Origin: Apium graveolens | Lineage: Eukaryota > Streptophyta > Magnoliopsida > Apiales > Apiaceae | Length of the DNA: 64,000 nucleotides | Assembly: GCF_009905375.1 (NCBI RefSeq) | Contig: NC_133647.1 | Location: forward strand, 48,170,506 to 48,234,505 | Direction: 5' to 3' | Part shown: positions 20,771-32,901 of the stretch, in pieces | Position numbering within the stretch: the stretch's first letter is position 1 | Layout of the letters: the number at the start of each line of letters is the position of its first letter | Made by a program: the position numbers and the translations under genes | The notes under the pieces: generated by a model | What the model saw: the letters and a program-made list of their open reading frames with translations, nothing else | What the model was told of the DNA's origin: nothing | The model's database searches: none

Positions 20771-23700
20771 TCAGGAGCAAGCAGAGCTACCTCCAATAAG
20801 CCACCTACTGCGAGGACTTTCAACATGACAGTCCAAGATGCTATGAAAGACTCAGATGTGATAGCAGGTACCCTTTCTCTAAATTCAATCAGTGCAAATG
20901 TTTTATTTGATTCTGGAGCAACTAAATCTTTTATATCAAAGGACTTTGCACATAAATTCAGACTTAAGGTTGAACCTTGATAGAACCCTTACAAGTGGAA
21001 ATAGCCAACCATGAAATTATTCCTGTTAACCAGATTCACCCCGCCTGTGAGTTAGGCATAGGGGAACAATCTTTTAGTGTTGATCTGATTCCTTTTAAAT
21101 TAGGGGAGTTTGATGTAATTTTGGGAATGGACTGGCTATCTAGCAATGATGCTCAGATAGACTGTAAGGGGAATAAAGTTAAGTTGAATATCCCAAGGAA
21201 GAAAGAAGTCATATTTAGGGGAAAGAGGCAGACGCAGAAATTTTTAACCATGGCCCAGGCCAATAAGATGCTACGAAAAGGAAATGAGGCTTACCTAGCC
21301 TATGTTGTGGACACACAGAAAGAGGTGCCCAACTTGTAAGATATTCCGGTAGTCAACGAATTTGAAGATGTATTCCCACAAGACCTTCCGGGACTACCAC
21401 CCGATAGAGTGATTGAATTTACTATTGAGTTGGCCCCAGGGACGGCGCCAGTTTTAAAGGCACCTTACCGGTTAGCCCCATTAGAAATGAAGGAATTAGC
21501 TACCCGATTGCAGGAACTTTTGGATAAGGGTATGATAAGACCCAGTGTGTCTCCGTGGGGAGCACCAGTGTTATTTGTTAAGAAGAAAGATGGGAGCGTG
21601 AGGCTGTGCATCGACTACCGAGAGTTGAACATGCTAACCATAAAGAATAGGTACCCGTTACCTAGAATAGACGATCTGTTCGACCAGCTAAAGGATGCTG
21701 TTTATTTTTCCAAGATTGACCTGAGAACTGGATATCACCAACTAAAGATTAAACCCGAAGATATTCCTAAGACCGCGTTCCGTACCAGGTATGGGCACTA
21801 TGAGTTCTTGGTAATGTCCTTTGGATTAACCAACGCCCCAGCGGCTTTCATGGATTTAATGAACAGAGTATTCAAGAAGTACTTGGACAAGTGTGTGATA
21901 GTTTTTATCGATGATATTTTAATCTACTCAAGGACCGAGGTAGAACATGCAGAGCATTTGAGGATAGCTCTAGGAATACTCAGAGAGGAACATTTATTTG
22001 CCAAATTCTCGAAGTGTGAATTCTGGCGGAATGAAGTACAATTTTTAGGACATGTGGTCAATAAAGAAGGAGTATTGGTCGACCCCTCCAAGATAGAGGT
22101 GGTCTCAAATTGGGAAAGGCCAACCACACCCACAGAGGTAAGGAGTTTCATAGGATTGGCCGGCTACTATCGTAGATTTGTACAGGACTTTGCGAAGATC
22201 GCAGCCCCTTTGAAATGACTTACTCGTAAGACAGAGAAGTTTGAATGAACGGAAAAATGCGAGAACAGTTTTCGAGAATTAAAGAAAAGGTTGGTAACGG
22301 CCCCGATGTTGGCATTTCCAGATGGAAAGGGAGATTTTGTGATATATAGTGACGCGTCGCACAAAGGATTAGGGTATGTGCTTATGCAGCACGGTAAGGT
22401 GATTGCGTATGCGTCGAGACAACTGAAGGAATACGATATTAGATATCCTACTCATGACCTTGAGCTCGCGGAAATAGTTTTTTCCTTAAAGATTTGGAGG
22501 CACTACTTGTATGGAGAGAAGTGCGAGATTTTCACAGACCATAAGAGCCTCAAGTACATATTACGCAGAAAGAGCTCAACATGCGCCAGAGGAGATGGTT
22601 AAAACTTATTAAGGACTATGATTGTGAGATTCTTTATCATCCAGGGAAAGCCAATGTGGTGGCTGACGCCCTTAGCAGGAAGGAAAAGCTCAAAATGATA
22701 ATGACTTCGGAAGAATTAATAAGGGATTTTGAGAGAATGGAAATGAAAGTAAAGGTAACCGGAGCCGGAACTGAAAAGCTGTTTGAGATCTCGATGCAAC
22801 CAGAGTTATTGGAAAAGATAAGATTGTGCCAAGAGAAAGTAATGAATGAAGACAGAGAGTCAATGACTGGAGAAGAGATCCATACTGAGAGAGATGATAA
22901 ATAGATAATGAGGTACTCCTACCGGATTTGGGTTTCGAATGTTCAAGAGCTTAAAGACGAGATTTTGGATGAAAGCCATAGTTCAAGGTATTCCATTCAC
23001 CCGGTATGCACCAAGATGTATAGAGATTTGAAGGAATATTACTGGTGGCCCAACATGAAGAGGGACGTAGAAGAATAGGTAAGCAAATGTTTGACTTGCC
23101 AAAGAGTAAAGGCAGAGCACCAGAGACCCAGTGGACTTTTACGACCCCTGGAGATTCCCGAATGGAAATGGGAACAGATAGCCATGGATTTTGTTATCGG
23201 CTTACCAAGGATGAAAGCCAATCATGATGCCATATGGGTAATTATAGACCGACTGACAAAGTCAGCTCATTTCATTCCTATCAATGAGAGATACACGGTC
23301 GATAGACTGGTGGACATTTACCTTAAGGAAATAGTGACGCGACATGGAGTCCCAGCGTCCATTATCTCAGACCGGGACCCCAGGTTCAACTCCAGATTTT
23401 GGAGGAGCTTTTAAGAATGTGCGGGGACCAAGTTAAATATGAGTACCGCTTACCAACCCCAAACGGATGGGCAGAGTGAAAGGACCATCCAGACACTAGA
23501 GGATATGTTGAGAGTCCGTGCAATAGACTTTAAAGGAAGTTGGGATGATCACTTGCCGTTGATCGAGTTCTCTTATAATAATAGCTTTCATGCTAGCATC
23601 GGAATGCCGCCTTATGAGGCCCTGTACGGAAGAAGGTGTCAATCTCCCTTATACTGGGATGAAGTAGGAGAGCGGAAGATGCTTGGACCCGAAGTGGTCC

Positions 23701-24227
23701 AAAGGACCAAAGACATAGTGGATCTCATCAGAGGACGGCTGATAGCAGCCCAAGACAGACAAAAGAAATATGCAGACCTGGCCCAAAAGGACAAGGAGTA
23801 TGAAGTAGGGGACTTAGTACTGCTAAAAGTATCCCCTTGGAAGGGATTAATGAGGTTCGGAAGGAAAGGGAAACTAAGCCCAAGATACATTGGACCTTTT
23901 GAGATACTAAGACGGATTGGGAAGTTGGCTTACGAGCTAGCTTTAACCCCGAATCTACAACAAGTTCATAATGTGTTCCATGTGTCAATGCTAAGGAAGT
24001 ATCATCGGGATGCCAGACACATAGTGGAGTACGAGCATGTGGATATGCAACCAGATCTGACTTACTTGGAGAAACCAGTAAAGATTATGGATAAGAAGTA
24101 GCAGGTGCTTCAGAACAAAGTGATCAAGCTAGTCAGAGTGCTATGGTAGAATCATAATATGGAAGAATCAACTTGGGAACTAGAGAGCGCAATGCTAGAA
24201 AAGTACCCCCATTTGTTTTCTATTTGA
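20771..24227 (+). pseudogene. pol: Ty3/gypsy pol (Ty3-3): protease, RT, RNase H, integrase, chromodomain
   Basis: Protease DSGATKSFIS near 20911; RT with [17 protein letters not shown] near 21590 and active site FIDDIL near 21904; RNase [11 protein letters not shown] near 22345; integrase DDE (AMDFVIGLP near 23183, ISDRDPRF near 23368, QSERTIQT near 23474), PRYIGPF near 23881 and a chromodomain-like tail (VLW...[10 protein letters not shown], near 24139). Ends TGA at 24225. Multiple lesions: a one-base frameshift near 20975, TAA 21337, TGA 22216 and near 22246, a frameshift near 22560, TAG 22902, TAG near 23077, TAA 23412, TAG 24099 and TAG near 24147. It cannot be active. Confidence 0.92.
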
Positions 24228-24247
24228 TTCCGGGACGGAATCCTTTT

Positions 24248-24260
24248 AAGGAGGGAAGAC
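24248..24260 (+). other. Polypurine tract of Ty3-3
   Basis: AAGGAGGGAAGAC directly before TGTAATAACC, preceded by a phrase (GGGACGGAATCC) close to that of the other two Tekay elements. Confidence 0.85.
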
Positions 24261-25994
24261 TGTAATAACCCCAAAATTTTTGAACTTTTGTAACCCTTAT
24301 GAATAGTGTTTTTGCTGATTATGCTGAATAAGAAAACTTTTCATGCCACACTATGTAGGGGTTCTTTTATCGATATTCTGAGATCTTATTAGCACTCTAT
24401 ATGGTATATAAGTGTATGTAAAGATCGTCAGAATCCAAATTCGAACACTTTGATTTTTCCCGAAAATCCACCAGATACAGAAAGAATTGAGTATAAGGTA
24501 ACAGGATTAAAAGGATTTTAATTGAAGGATTATAAGAGAAGAATATAATGTATTGAGAAAGGTTAAGGAAACCTAAGTAATAAGATCCCGGGTATGATCC
24601 CTCAAACGATAAACGAGAACGAAAGTTAAGCGAACCGTATAACAGATCAGCGGTCATTAGGCAAGTAATTAGGAGTTAATCAAAGAGGTTAGTGATGATG
24701 ATGTCATCAAACCAATAAGAAGAGGACAAGCATGGGAAGATGACATAAGAATGATGACCTAAGCATGACAAAAAGAAGTGTTGTTGGTTGATTGTGAACC
24801 ACACAAAATTTACCATGGTAATAATCTAATTAACAAACAAAGTGGATCAACCAAGCCAAAAACAAATCATAACATCAAAAAAACACAAAACACTTCCATT
24901 TTCAAGAAGAGCTCTCGACTTCTTCATTTTTTTCAAAGAAGAAAACTCAAAATCCAAGTTCCAAGCTTTGTTAAATTGTGAGGTAATTATCTAAGGTCCC
25001 TTATGATTAGATAAGCATATCCTAGGAGTTTAAGCTTCTATTTCTTCATGAATCTCTTCCAATAAATCAAGGAAGAAGATAATGAATAGTGTTTTCAAGA
25101 TTACTAACTTTATTTTCTTTGATTTCCTTTAAGATCTAAGCATTCCTAAGCTATCTCAAGGCTTCTTAAGGCTTCCTAGGTACTCTAATCACTCCAAGGA
25201 AGGTATAACACCTCCAAACCCTAAATTTACTTTGAGTATTAAGATGGTTTTGATGGTTATAGTAAATGAGAAGTATGATGCTTGTGTGTTTAGAGTTTGG
25301 ATTGAATTTGTAGTGATTTGGATGCTGAAATCTTGTTTATAGTTAATAAAACTTAAGTATAGCTGGTAGTTCATGTGTGGGGTTGTATAAATTGGAAAAT
25401 CTTGAGGTTTGGGGACTGATGTAGTAAGGTTTGGATGAGGGTTGGTTGTATTGTTGGTTGTGAGTTGAATGGTGGTTGTTTGAAGTAGGTTTAAAACTTG
25501 GTAATCGCGTAAACATAGCCGTCGTAATGCCCGATTTACTTTAGACTGTTTTTGTTCTTAACAGCAGGACCCGAGAACTTACTGTTAGGTTTTGACCATT
25601 TCCATTATTAGATAGTTCATGTTACGAGCTTCGTTTTGATATGTGGTTCGCTTGAATCCGATGTACGATTTAGGAGAAACGACCGTTTTACGTAACGACA
25701 TTTCGCGACCGAACCCTTACCCCTCGCCTTACTTTGAAACATTGGTTAAGGCCTTAAAATGACTAATTGGATTATGAAACAATTATGTAAAGTGGGTTAG
25801 ACAGTTGGTAGGGTACTTGCGAAAGAATTGCCTTAAAACTCTTAATGGTTAATTTATTAAAAATGGTGGAGCCGAGGGTACTCGAGCGACTTAAGTGAAT
25901 CGTTAAGCGCAAAAGCGAACGTTATGGTCTAATTGGTTAAAGTATAGATTCATAAGCGACTTTGGTTTAATTCCAACTTATATGTTGTTTATAG

Positions 25995-26039
25995 GTTACC
26001 AGACTCGTCCCAAGCCATTTATCACCCCCAGTCGCTCAG
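25995..26039 (+). other. Predicted short exon of LTR3 ending in a GC donor
   Basis: 45 bases between TGTTTATAG| and CTCAG|GCAAGG. CTTGC at 27908-27912, just before the downstream hairpin, is complementary to GCAAG, and the next bases GAG pair with CTC upstream of the junction. Confidence 0.42.
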
Positions 26040-26410
26040 GCAAGGTTTCTACCCGTTATACTGTTGTTGTGATGTATATATGTATATGCATTATCTTGTG
26101 ATAAATGCATGATTGTTATTAGCAAATCTTGCGATATATTGGAGCATGTTGATATGGTATATATGCATGCTTGTTTCGTAATCTTGATATCTAATTATTG
26201 ATTTAAATGCTTATAAGTTATAAGTTGCATAATACCTATGCTAGAGATAAGTAGTAGTTGCGTATACCTTTAGTATAGGGGACCCAAAGGTGAACATTTT
26301 CTAAACCGGGAGTCGATGTTCCCGAGTATATTATATATATATATATATTTATATATATATAGATATAGTTTTCAAAACTATTAATCGAATAAGGTTTATT
26401 CGATAACTTT

Positions 26411-26637
26411 ATTTTAAATAATGAATATTAGTTGAATATTCATTCGAGGACTTATGACTCCGTTTATTTTATTTAATGAATATTAGTTTGAATATTCATT
26501 CGAGGACTTATGACTCCGTTTATTTTATTTAATGAATATTAGTTTGAATATTCATTCGAGGACTTATGACTCCGTTTATTTTATTTAATGAATATTATTT
26601 TGAATATTCATTCGAGGACTTATGACTCCACTTATTT
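26411..26637 (+). repeat. Four 56-bp tandem repeats, each a hairpin (LTR3)
   Basis: GAGGACTTATGACTC recurs every 56 bases (about 26446, 26502, 26558, 26614). Each unit contains AATGAATATT...AATATTCATT, a 10-bp inverted repeat with a short loop. LTR6 has a diverged three-unit version at about 62760-62930. Confidence 0.85.
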
Positions 26638-27442
26638 ATTAAATAATATTCTTTATTTTATTAAAGAATGATGTTTTGATAATCAAACTTATTTTCGATT
26701 ATTCAAATAAAGATCGTACTTTCGTATAAGTATATCTTTGGTTATTTATTATTCATTTCAAGTATGAGTTTTAAAATTTCTACTTCAATTATCTTAATAA
26801 AGATTATCCTTATGGGAATATTATTTAAATAATAATATTCAGATATTTTCTAATATATCAGGATTGATTTATTTCATTAAATCAGCATTACTCCAAACAT
26901 TCTTAAAAATGTTTTCGATTCTTCAAAATGATTTTTTTAAAAGATTAGAGCAGATCCCAAAACTCATTTTTATATTTAAGATCTTCCTTTCGAAGGGGAT
27001 TTAAATACTCGCTCAAAACCTGAGGGATCCGGCTCTGTGGTGTGTTTTATATTCGCAACAAGGTTGTTATTTTGATAAAAAAGTTTTTGATTACTTACCC
27101 AACACTCGGGAAGTAATATTCTTGGAACAAGCTAATCCATTAACAGTCATTGCCTGGGAAATATCGGTGAGTTTTCCTTTCCAACTAGATACGACTTCTT
27201 GGTGGAGCCGTATCAATAAGTTTCTACTTGGGGAAAGGGGGACGAGCTTTACGTTTCAGAGTCATGGATTTCATCTGAACTAGGAGTGGCGTAAGTGGTC
27301 AAGTGGCGCCGGCCCAGCCTTATTATATTGGCCCAAATGGCCTGGAAGTTCCGCTAAGACGGTACATTCCTTAGGAGTCCAGTGTTCGGTTGACAAGTAA
27401 ATCCGACAGGTTCTCCTTTACATGTAGAAAATGGTGGGGTTG

Positions 27443-27469
27443 CACTATTGCGACTGATCATCGTAAGTG
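27443..27469 (+). other. Stem-loop with loop CTGATCA (LTR3)
   Basis: Inner stem TTGCGA/TCGTAA (one G-T pair) and outer CAC/GTG around loop CTGATCA at 27454-27460. Confidence 0.6.
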
Positions 27470-27907
27470 GTCTTTCTGGCGCGGCAAACTCCCGTAATGA
27501 GTTTATCATCTAGATGGATATTTCTGCAACACTACCCGGAGCATTTCGATCGAAAGGCTACGAATGGGTGGTTGCCGAAGCATTGACAGGGTCAAACAGT
27601 TATAATGGTGTTTCCATCGAATGAAGTATCTCGTAACTTCATTTCCTTTACAAAAATATTTCAAAGATTGAATCTATTCAAGTCTTAACTTGTGGTCTCA
27701 TCTATGGGACGAACTTTTGAAACTTATTATACTTTGAACAGTGGTAGTTCAAGTAGTTTCTAAAAAATGGTATAAGTATAGTGAAGTAATTGGTAACTTC
27801 ATCTTCCTTTAAGCTTATATCCAGTAAGTAATTACCTTACACTTGATAAAGGATTCTAGTAAGTTTTCCATGTAGATACTTGCATTATTGTTTACACTAT
27901 ATATTAT

Positions 27908-27926
27908 CTTGCGAGCTGTAATGCTC
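27908..27926 (+). other. Donor-complementary tract and GAGC/GCTC hairpin (LTR3)
   Basis: CTTGC, then GAGC-TGTAAT-GCTC, ending 38 bases before the predicted acceptor TTAG|GAAAG at 27964/27965. Confidence 0.55.
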
Positions 27927-27969
27927 ACTCTTGCTTCATTTTTTCATCACACAACAATCGTTAGGAAAG

Positions 27970-28056
27970 ATGGCCAGACTCAAGCAGACCCAGCACAAGC
28001 GCGTGGGAAGCGTCCCGCGTCTTCCCGTTGATATCGTAGCTGCTATAGCTGCAGAG
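27970..28056 (+). CDS. LTR-encoded small exon with histone H3 tail-like N-terminus (LTR3)
   Basis: 29 codons beginning MARLKQTQHKR. R2, K4, Q5, T6 and K9 match H3; A7-R8 are replaced by Q-H. The ATG has A at -3 and G at +4. A phase-0 donor GCAGAG|GTAGAT follows codon 29; unspliced, the frame runs to TAA at 28156-28158. Ty3-3, which owns this LTR, has an accessory ORF open in phase 0 from an acceptor at 18430. With an intact 5' LTR this exon could join it to give an H3-like tail on an acidic coiled-coil protein. The join is inferred from frame and site only. Confidence 0.5.
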
Positions 28057-28222
28057 GTAGATCTATTTGTAGATCAGGCATTCTGCTTTTGGGAATCAAT
28101 TATGTATAATTATAACTTGTGGCAGATAATTGCAATTAACTGCAAACTTATCAAGTAATCTTTTTGGGTTGTAATAACTTTTAAATTGAACTATGCTTTG
28201 GTTTAGTTCTTAGTCTCAAGGG

Positions 28223-29389
28223 ACAATTATAAGGGCTCTACTGGGTATAGGAATTTATACACGAAGATAGTGTATGATCAATAAAGGATCTACCCCTTCC
28301 AGTGTATAGGAAGAGAATGTTCAATGCTGATCCACTTATGTTAGTTCAGAAATCTCTGGCCAGAGTGAATGAAATTAGAAAGGAGTGTCTAATTTACATT
28401 AAATAGAACTAAGCATAGTGAATGGGAAAGCAAGTGATTAAATAAGATAGGCTTGACACAAGTTCCATGCCTTGTATTTAATCATGGTATTGCAGGGTAG
28501 AAGGAATTAATTGTACGGTAACTACTCACTGAATAGGTTCTTGGTATTCTAAGCAGTGAATTCGTATTATCCGGATAGTCGCGATATGCTGAGAAGTATC
28601 CCTCACGATGTAGAATATATATGATTAATTAATTAATCATATTTAATGAATTAGAAAATTTATATAAATAATGATAAAATAGTTTTATTATTATTTATTT
28701 CTACTACCAGGTTAATATCGAACCTACAGGGTCATACCATAAAAGAGAATGATTTAATGGTGGAGAAATTAATTAATAATGGCTGATAATTATTTATTTA
28801 TGAAATAAATAATTATTTGGCAAATTTAATAATTAATTAAATGAGATTTAATTTATTATAAATTAATTAAGAAAAGTTCTTAATATTATTAATTAAGCAT
28901 TTAATTTTTGGAAATTAAATCAAGTGAGAGAATTATTTCTAAAGAATTTAGAAAAAGGATTAATAATTAAAAGGTGTTTTAATTATTAATGAGAATAATA
29001 AAGGGTTAATAATAATAATATTTTATGGGAAAATTTTCAGCTAAAAATTTTGCCTATAAATATACTATTATAAACCCTATTTTTGCCTCAACCAAAAAGA
29101 TTTACAAAACCCTAATTCTCTCCACCTCCTCCTCCTTCATTACATCATTTTCTTGGTGGATACCGGTGGAGTACTTCACACTTGAGAAGCAACTACTAAG
29201 GATCTCTGCTCGTTGTTCTTGGATCGCCATTAAAGACCTACATCTTTCCATTAACGTAAAGCTTCTTAAGGTAAACATACTGAACTATGAATTAAATATT
29301 ATTTTTCGCATGGATCCTGCGGAGGGTTTCGGTTTTTTAAGATTTAAATTTACGTTTTCGTTGCGTTTATGTGCTAAAAACCCTTCACA
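28223..29389 (+). repeat. Copia LTR fragment B (3' part of an Angela-like LTR)
   Basis: Contains TATAAATA near 29055, a CATGGATCCTGCG phrase near 29309 and an end GCGTTTATGTGCTAAAAACCCTTCACA. The layout matches the 3' end of the Angela-like LTR at 54430-54533 (CATGGATCCTGCG, then GCGTTTGTGTC). 28582-29078 is repeated at 17837-18333. The LTR start is not seen. Confidence 0.75.
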
Positions 29390-29593
29390 TGCAGCTGCTG
29401 AAAATTGGGGATTCGTCCCTTGAGGAGCCGGGGGATCCGTCCCTTGTGGCTGAGCCTCAGTTGCCCCTACTAGGGTTCCTCCTTGGGTGGAGGCATAAGT
29501 TGAGTGTGGTAGTACTTCCACTGCTGATGCGATTGTTCGTGATGGGACATGAGTGTCTGTCCCACTAGTGTTTCTGCTCCGTGTGTTCACCAT
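29390..29593 (-). pseudogene. gag: N-terminus of gag of a Tat-type Ty3 element, truncated
   Basis: MVNTRSRNTSG at 29593 on the minus strand, followed by a Ser/Thr/Pro-rich stretch of about 68 codons that ends where copia LTR sequence begins. MVNTRSR-like starts just after a GGCGCC PBS are typical of plant Tat-lineage gag. The rest of the element is missing. Confidence 0.65.
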
Positions 29594-29607
29594 GGTTGTT
29601 GTAAGCT

Positions 29608-29626
29608 TCCCACAGACGGCGCCAAA
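29608..29626 (-). other. Primer binding site of the Tat-type element
   Basis: TTTGGCGCCGTCTGTGGGA directly follows the LTR end GTAACA on the minus strand. This is the usual Tat-lineage PBS form. Confidence 0.8.
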
Positions 29627-30235
29627 TGTTACGGAATAAAAACCTGAGTACTTTAGTATTTAATGCTGGGGTTGGTGAGCTTCGAGCTTTAATGGCTTCT
29701 CTTGCGTTCGGGACTATCGATCCTTGCAAGATGCCTACGTATCTCTGTGTTGTAGAGAATCAAGCCAAAAACGTAGTTCTAGATTGAGGGGCAGAGCCCT
29801 TTATATAGTGGTGAGTCTAGGGTTAGACTTCTATTGGGAGACTTGGTGAACAAGTCTCCAACTTAGATGGTGATTAGGAGTCCTCCTGGGGAAGGAGATC
29901 CAGAACCTCTGATATAGGACTTTGAGTCCGTTTGGGACTCGTGCCTCTGCTCTTCCAGCCGTATTGGGCCTAGTCCGTGAACAGCTCGAGTTCGTGGACT
30001 TGGACGACCTCTTCTGGTGGGCTTTGGTTGTTTAGGCCATCATAGGCCTATTACGAAACTTTGGACTAGACATGCCTTCTATGAAGTTTGGACCAGACAT
30101 GTCTGTATTGGACTTTTCGGACAAGAAGCCCAAGTGCAATTAATGCGACATTTAATGTGTCTTTACGATGTATTTTCTATCCATATCAACCATATTCACC
30201 CTAAATGTGAATAATTAGGTTGAGATTTTGAGACA
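29627..30235 (-). repeat. 5' LTR of a Tat-type Ty3 element (609 bp)
   Basis: Minus strand starts TGTCTCAAAATC at 30235 and ends TTCCGTAACA at 29627, followed by PBS and gag start. TATATAAAGGGC lies near 29795-29806. The left flank of the element is lost, so no target duplication can be checked. Confidence 0.82.
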
Positions 30236-32125
30236 TAAGGATATTGAAACACAAAAGAAATTATCATCGATTAAATATTCTATTGTCTTTTTGTAAATTT
30301 AAATAAGCAAAAAATTATAAAATTTGAATGAAAAAATGTGTTTCTTTCATAACAAATTTTTGTAGGATATATTAAAATGAAGCGCAAAGTTATATCAATC
30401 AATTTGCTAAATGAAATACTATATGCGTGGACAATTAGTGAACTTTTTTTATTTATATTAGATATACATTAATTTTAAAAAAAATGTACTTAAAGTAATG
30501 CGTGCGTGTGTGTATTACAGTCAATTTAAAGATTTTTATTTTGTTTATAAATTTATTAATAATATAATTAAATAAAATACACAAAAAATAAAAAAATAAC
30601 AAAAATTGCACTCAGTTTGAGTTAAAATGAGTTAAAAAATTGGATCTTCAAGTATGTATAATACTTCGCTTAGGCCAATGTACGATGAACTTGATATATA
30701 ACCGTGTACTTGAGTTCATCCGAGCCCGATGTTATGAGAAATAGACGAGGGTCAAGTGGTAAATTTTGATAAGAATATTAGTATTTATCAAGCGGTCATT
30801 AAAGATGTTTATAAATATTACCTCAGTGGAACTAACCGATGTCTTATACATAGTTAAACAAAGTGAGATAACTTCAAGAATGACTATTAGGGGTGCTCGC
30901 GGGTCGAGTTGGGCGGATTACATGTAAAGCCCCAAGTCAACCTATTTGATTCGATTTTAATAATTTTTAACCCAATTGAAGCTCGGATTGAATTCTATCG
31001 GGCTGGGTTTGTTAGAATTTGAGTTCGGTTGGGTCATTAAGAATATAAAAAATTATTACGTATGTGTACAACAATGTCAAGATAAAAGAAAGCAGGCTTG
31101 GTGGATATTTTTAAATACAAGTTTTTACTATGATACCTATTATACTCACAGAGAGTCCTTTTGATCAAGTTCCAACATTAATACTATCAAAAGTGTATAT
31201 AATATTAGTTAAAGTAAGTTCGAATGCCAACTTAACTAAATAAAAGTTTGGCTATGTACGATTGCATTTAGATGCAGTTTCAAGTAAAAAGTTACATTTA
31301 TCTACCACAATGGTGTTAAGTGTTAAAATTGTTATGGGAGGTTGAATAGAAAGATTCATCTCAAATTATAATATTACAAGTAGAGAAGAGAGTCACGTTG
31401 GAATGAGCGGATTACATACAAAATTCTAACCAAACTTATTAATTTAGTTTTATTCATTTTTAACTAGATTAAAATTCAGTTTAAACTTTTTGGATTGGGT
31501 TAGGGTCGATTCGAGTAGATTTGGTCGGGTATTGTATAAAATTATGAAATTTTGTAACATGTCTCTACGCGGTCAAAGTTTATATTTTACACATATACTA
31601 TAATTATATTAAAATCACATGAGTTTACGTGCGCCTATTCAAACATGACTATTATACTTAAATAATAATTTATACGTACTCAGTTGTTTAATTTAATAAA
31701 GTTGATTTAAAATCATTTGAATCTAAAATAATTTTTTAACAAATTTGAATTTATTGTATGTCTTTTATGGTATTGATATTTATTCAAATTTTATGAAATA
31801 AAATCTAACAAATTTTTTTTGACTCATATATGATGTTACAAAATTAATATATAATATAAGATAAAACAAGAAAACATTTTCCCTTTTTCTAATTATAAAA
31901 TTATTTTAATATTTATAAATTTATTAGATAAATTATTTCGGTATATATATAGGCCCCTGTAGCTTTTATGCTAGTTATATATATAATGGAGCAACTGGGG
32001 AGTTCATTGAGACAATTTTTTCATTTCAAATTACTTAATTATCCCTCATAAATATGTACTAATAACTATCAAATTTAATAACATAGATTAATTACATCTA
32101 ACTCATTAATTCTAATAATTATATA
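30236..32125 (+). other. AT-rich intergenic DNA
   Basis: No supported gene. Two weakly similar GGGTCG/TTGGGT-rich blocks at about 30890-31050 and 31380-31530 (GGGGTGCTCGCGGGTCGAG near 30893) look like eroded hAT-type miniature elements. Otherwise simple AT-rich sequence. Confidence 0.4.
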
Positions 32126-32901
32126 TCTATTACTACTCCATTATTGTATAATAAAAATTTAAACTTAAACTTATAATTACATGTACATTTTTATAAGTAT
32201 AGACTAAAATTCTAATATTATTATGTTTTTATATATCTATTATTATCACATTTAATGTCATATGTCACATTTTAATTATTCCATTTATAGTAGAAGAAAC
32301 TTAAATTCGAACAAAAAAAAATAAATAAGGTATTCTTATTTAGATACGTATAACACTTGTATTATAAATTCACAATACATATGTACTTGTGTCAAATTAA
32401 ATATCGTATAAATTATTTTCACACATTTAAAATTCAAACACATACATACACACATACATACATATATACATACAAGATATATGAAATTAAGGTAACTAAA
32501 ACAAATGAACTCAATTTTTTCGTAATCGATAAACATGATCTTGTCAAATAATGAATTACATTGCTATACAGTAACAATTATGGAATTCAAAAATTTTGAA
32601 CACAAGTACATCTTTTACAAAAATCATCTATCAGTCATCTGATACAAATTTGAAAAAAAGTGTGTCTCACATCATACCATATATTTTAGTTATATAACAT
32701 GTACATACTTCATTAACATATTAGTCTCATTTGGACTATAAAATAAATATGCCGAAAAAGGTTACACTTACAACAAAGATTATACACAGATAAAATAACT
32801 TCTCGTAATAGAAAATATATTTCATTTCACAAGCATGTATACAAATTTTATAATAGTTGATGTTAGATCGTGCCCGTGCCTCGCACGGGCTATAAAGCTA
32901 G
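32126..32901 (+). mobile_element. Candidate non-autonomous Helitron
   Basis: The 3' end is well formed: hairpin GCCCGTGC-CTC-GCACGGGC (32872-32890), then TATAAAG and CTAG, followed by T. A matching 5' start A|TCTATTACTACTCC is at 32126; a second possible start lies near 32236. No Rep/helicase coding is present. A CATA/CACA microsatellite lies at about 32440-32475. Confidence 0.55.

Larger units (their letters stand above)
24261..28222 (+). repeat. LTR3: 3' LTR of Ty3-3 (about 4.0 kb, right end truncated)
   Basis: Starts TGTAATAACC. Same family as LTR6 at 60985. Predicted intron 1 24983-25994, short exon 25995-26039 ending CAG|GCAAGG, intron 2 26040-27964, and small exon with H3-like ORF at 27970. 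A clean TG...CA right end is not visible: sequence similar to LTR1 fades near 28222 and copia LTR sequence follows. Also holds a 56-bp repeat array and a (TA)n tract (26325-26370). Confidence 0.82.

Noticed and set aside
26325..26370. TA repeat as a regulatory site
   Set aside because: Simple microsatellite; its equivalent is missing from LTR6.
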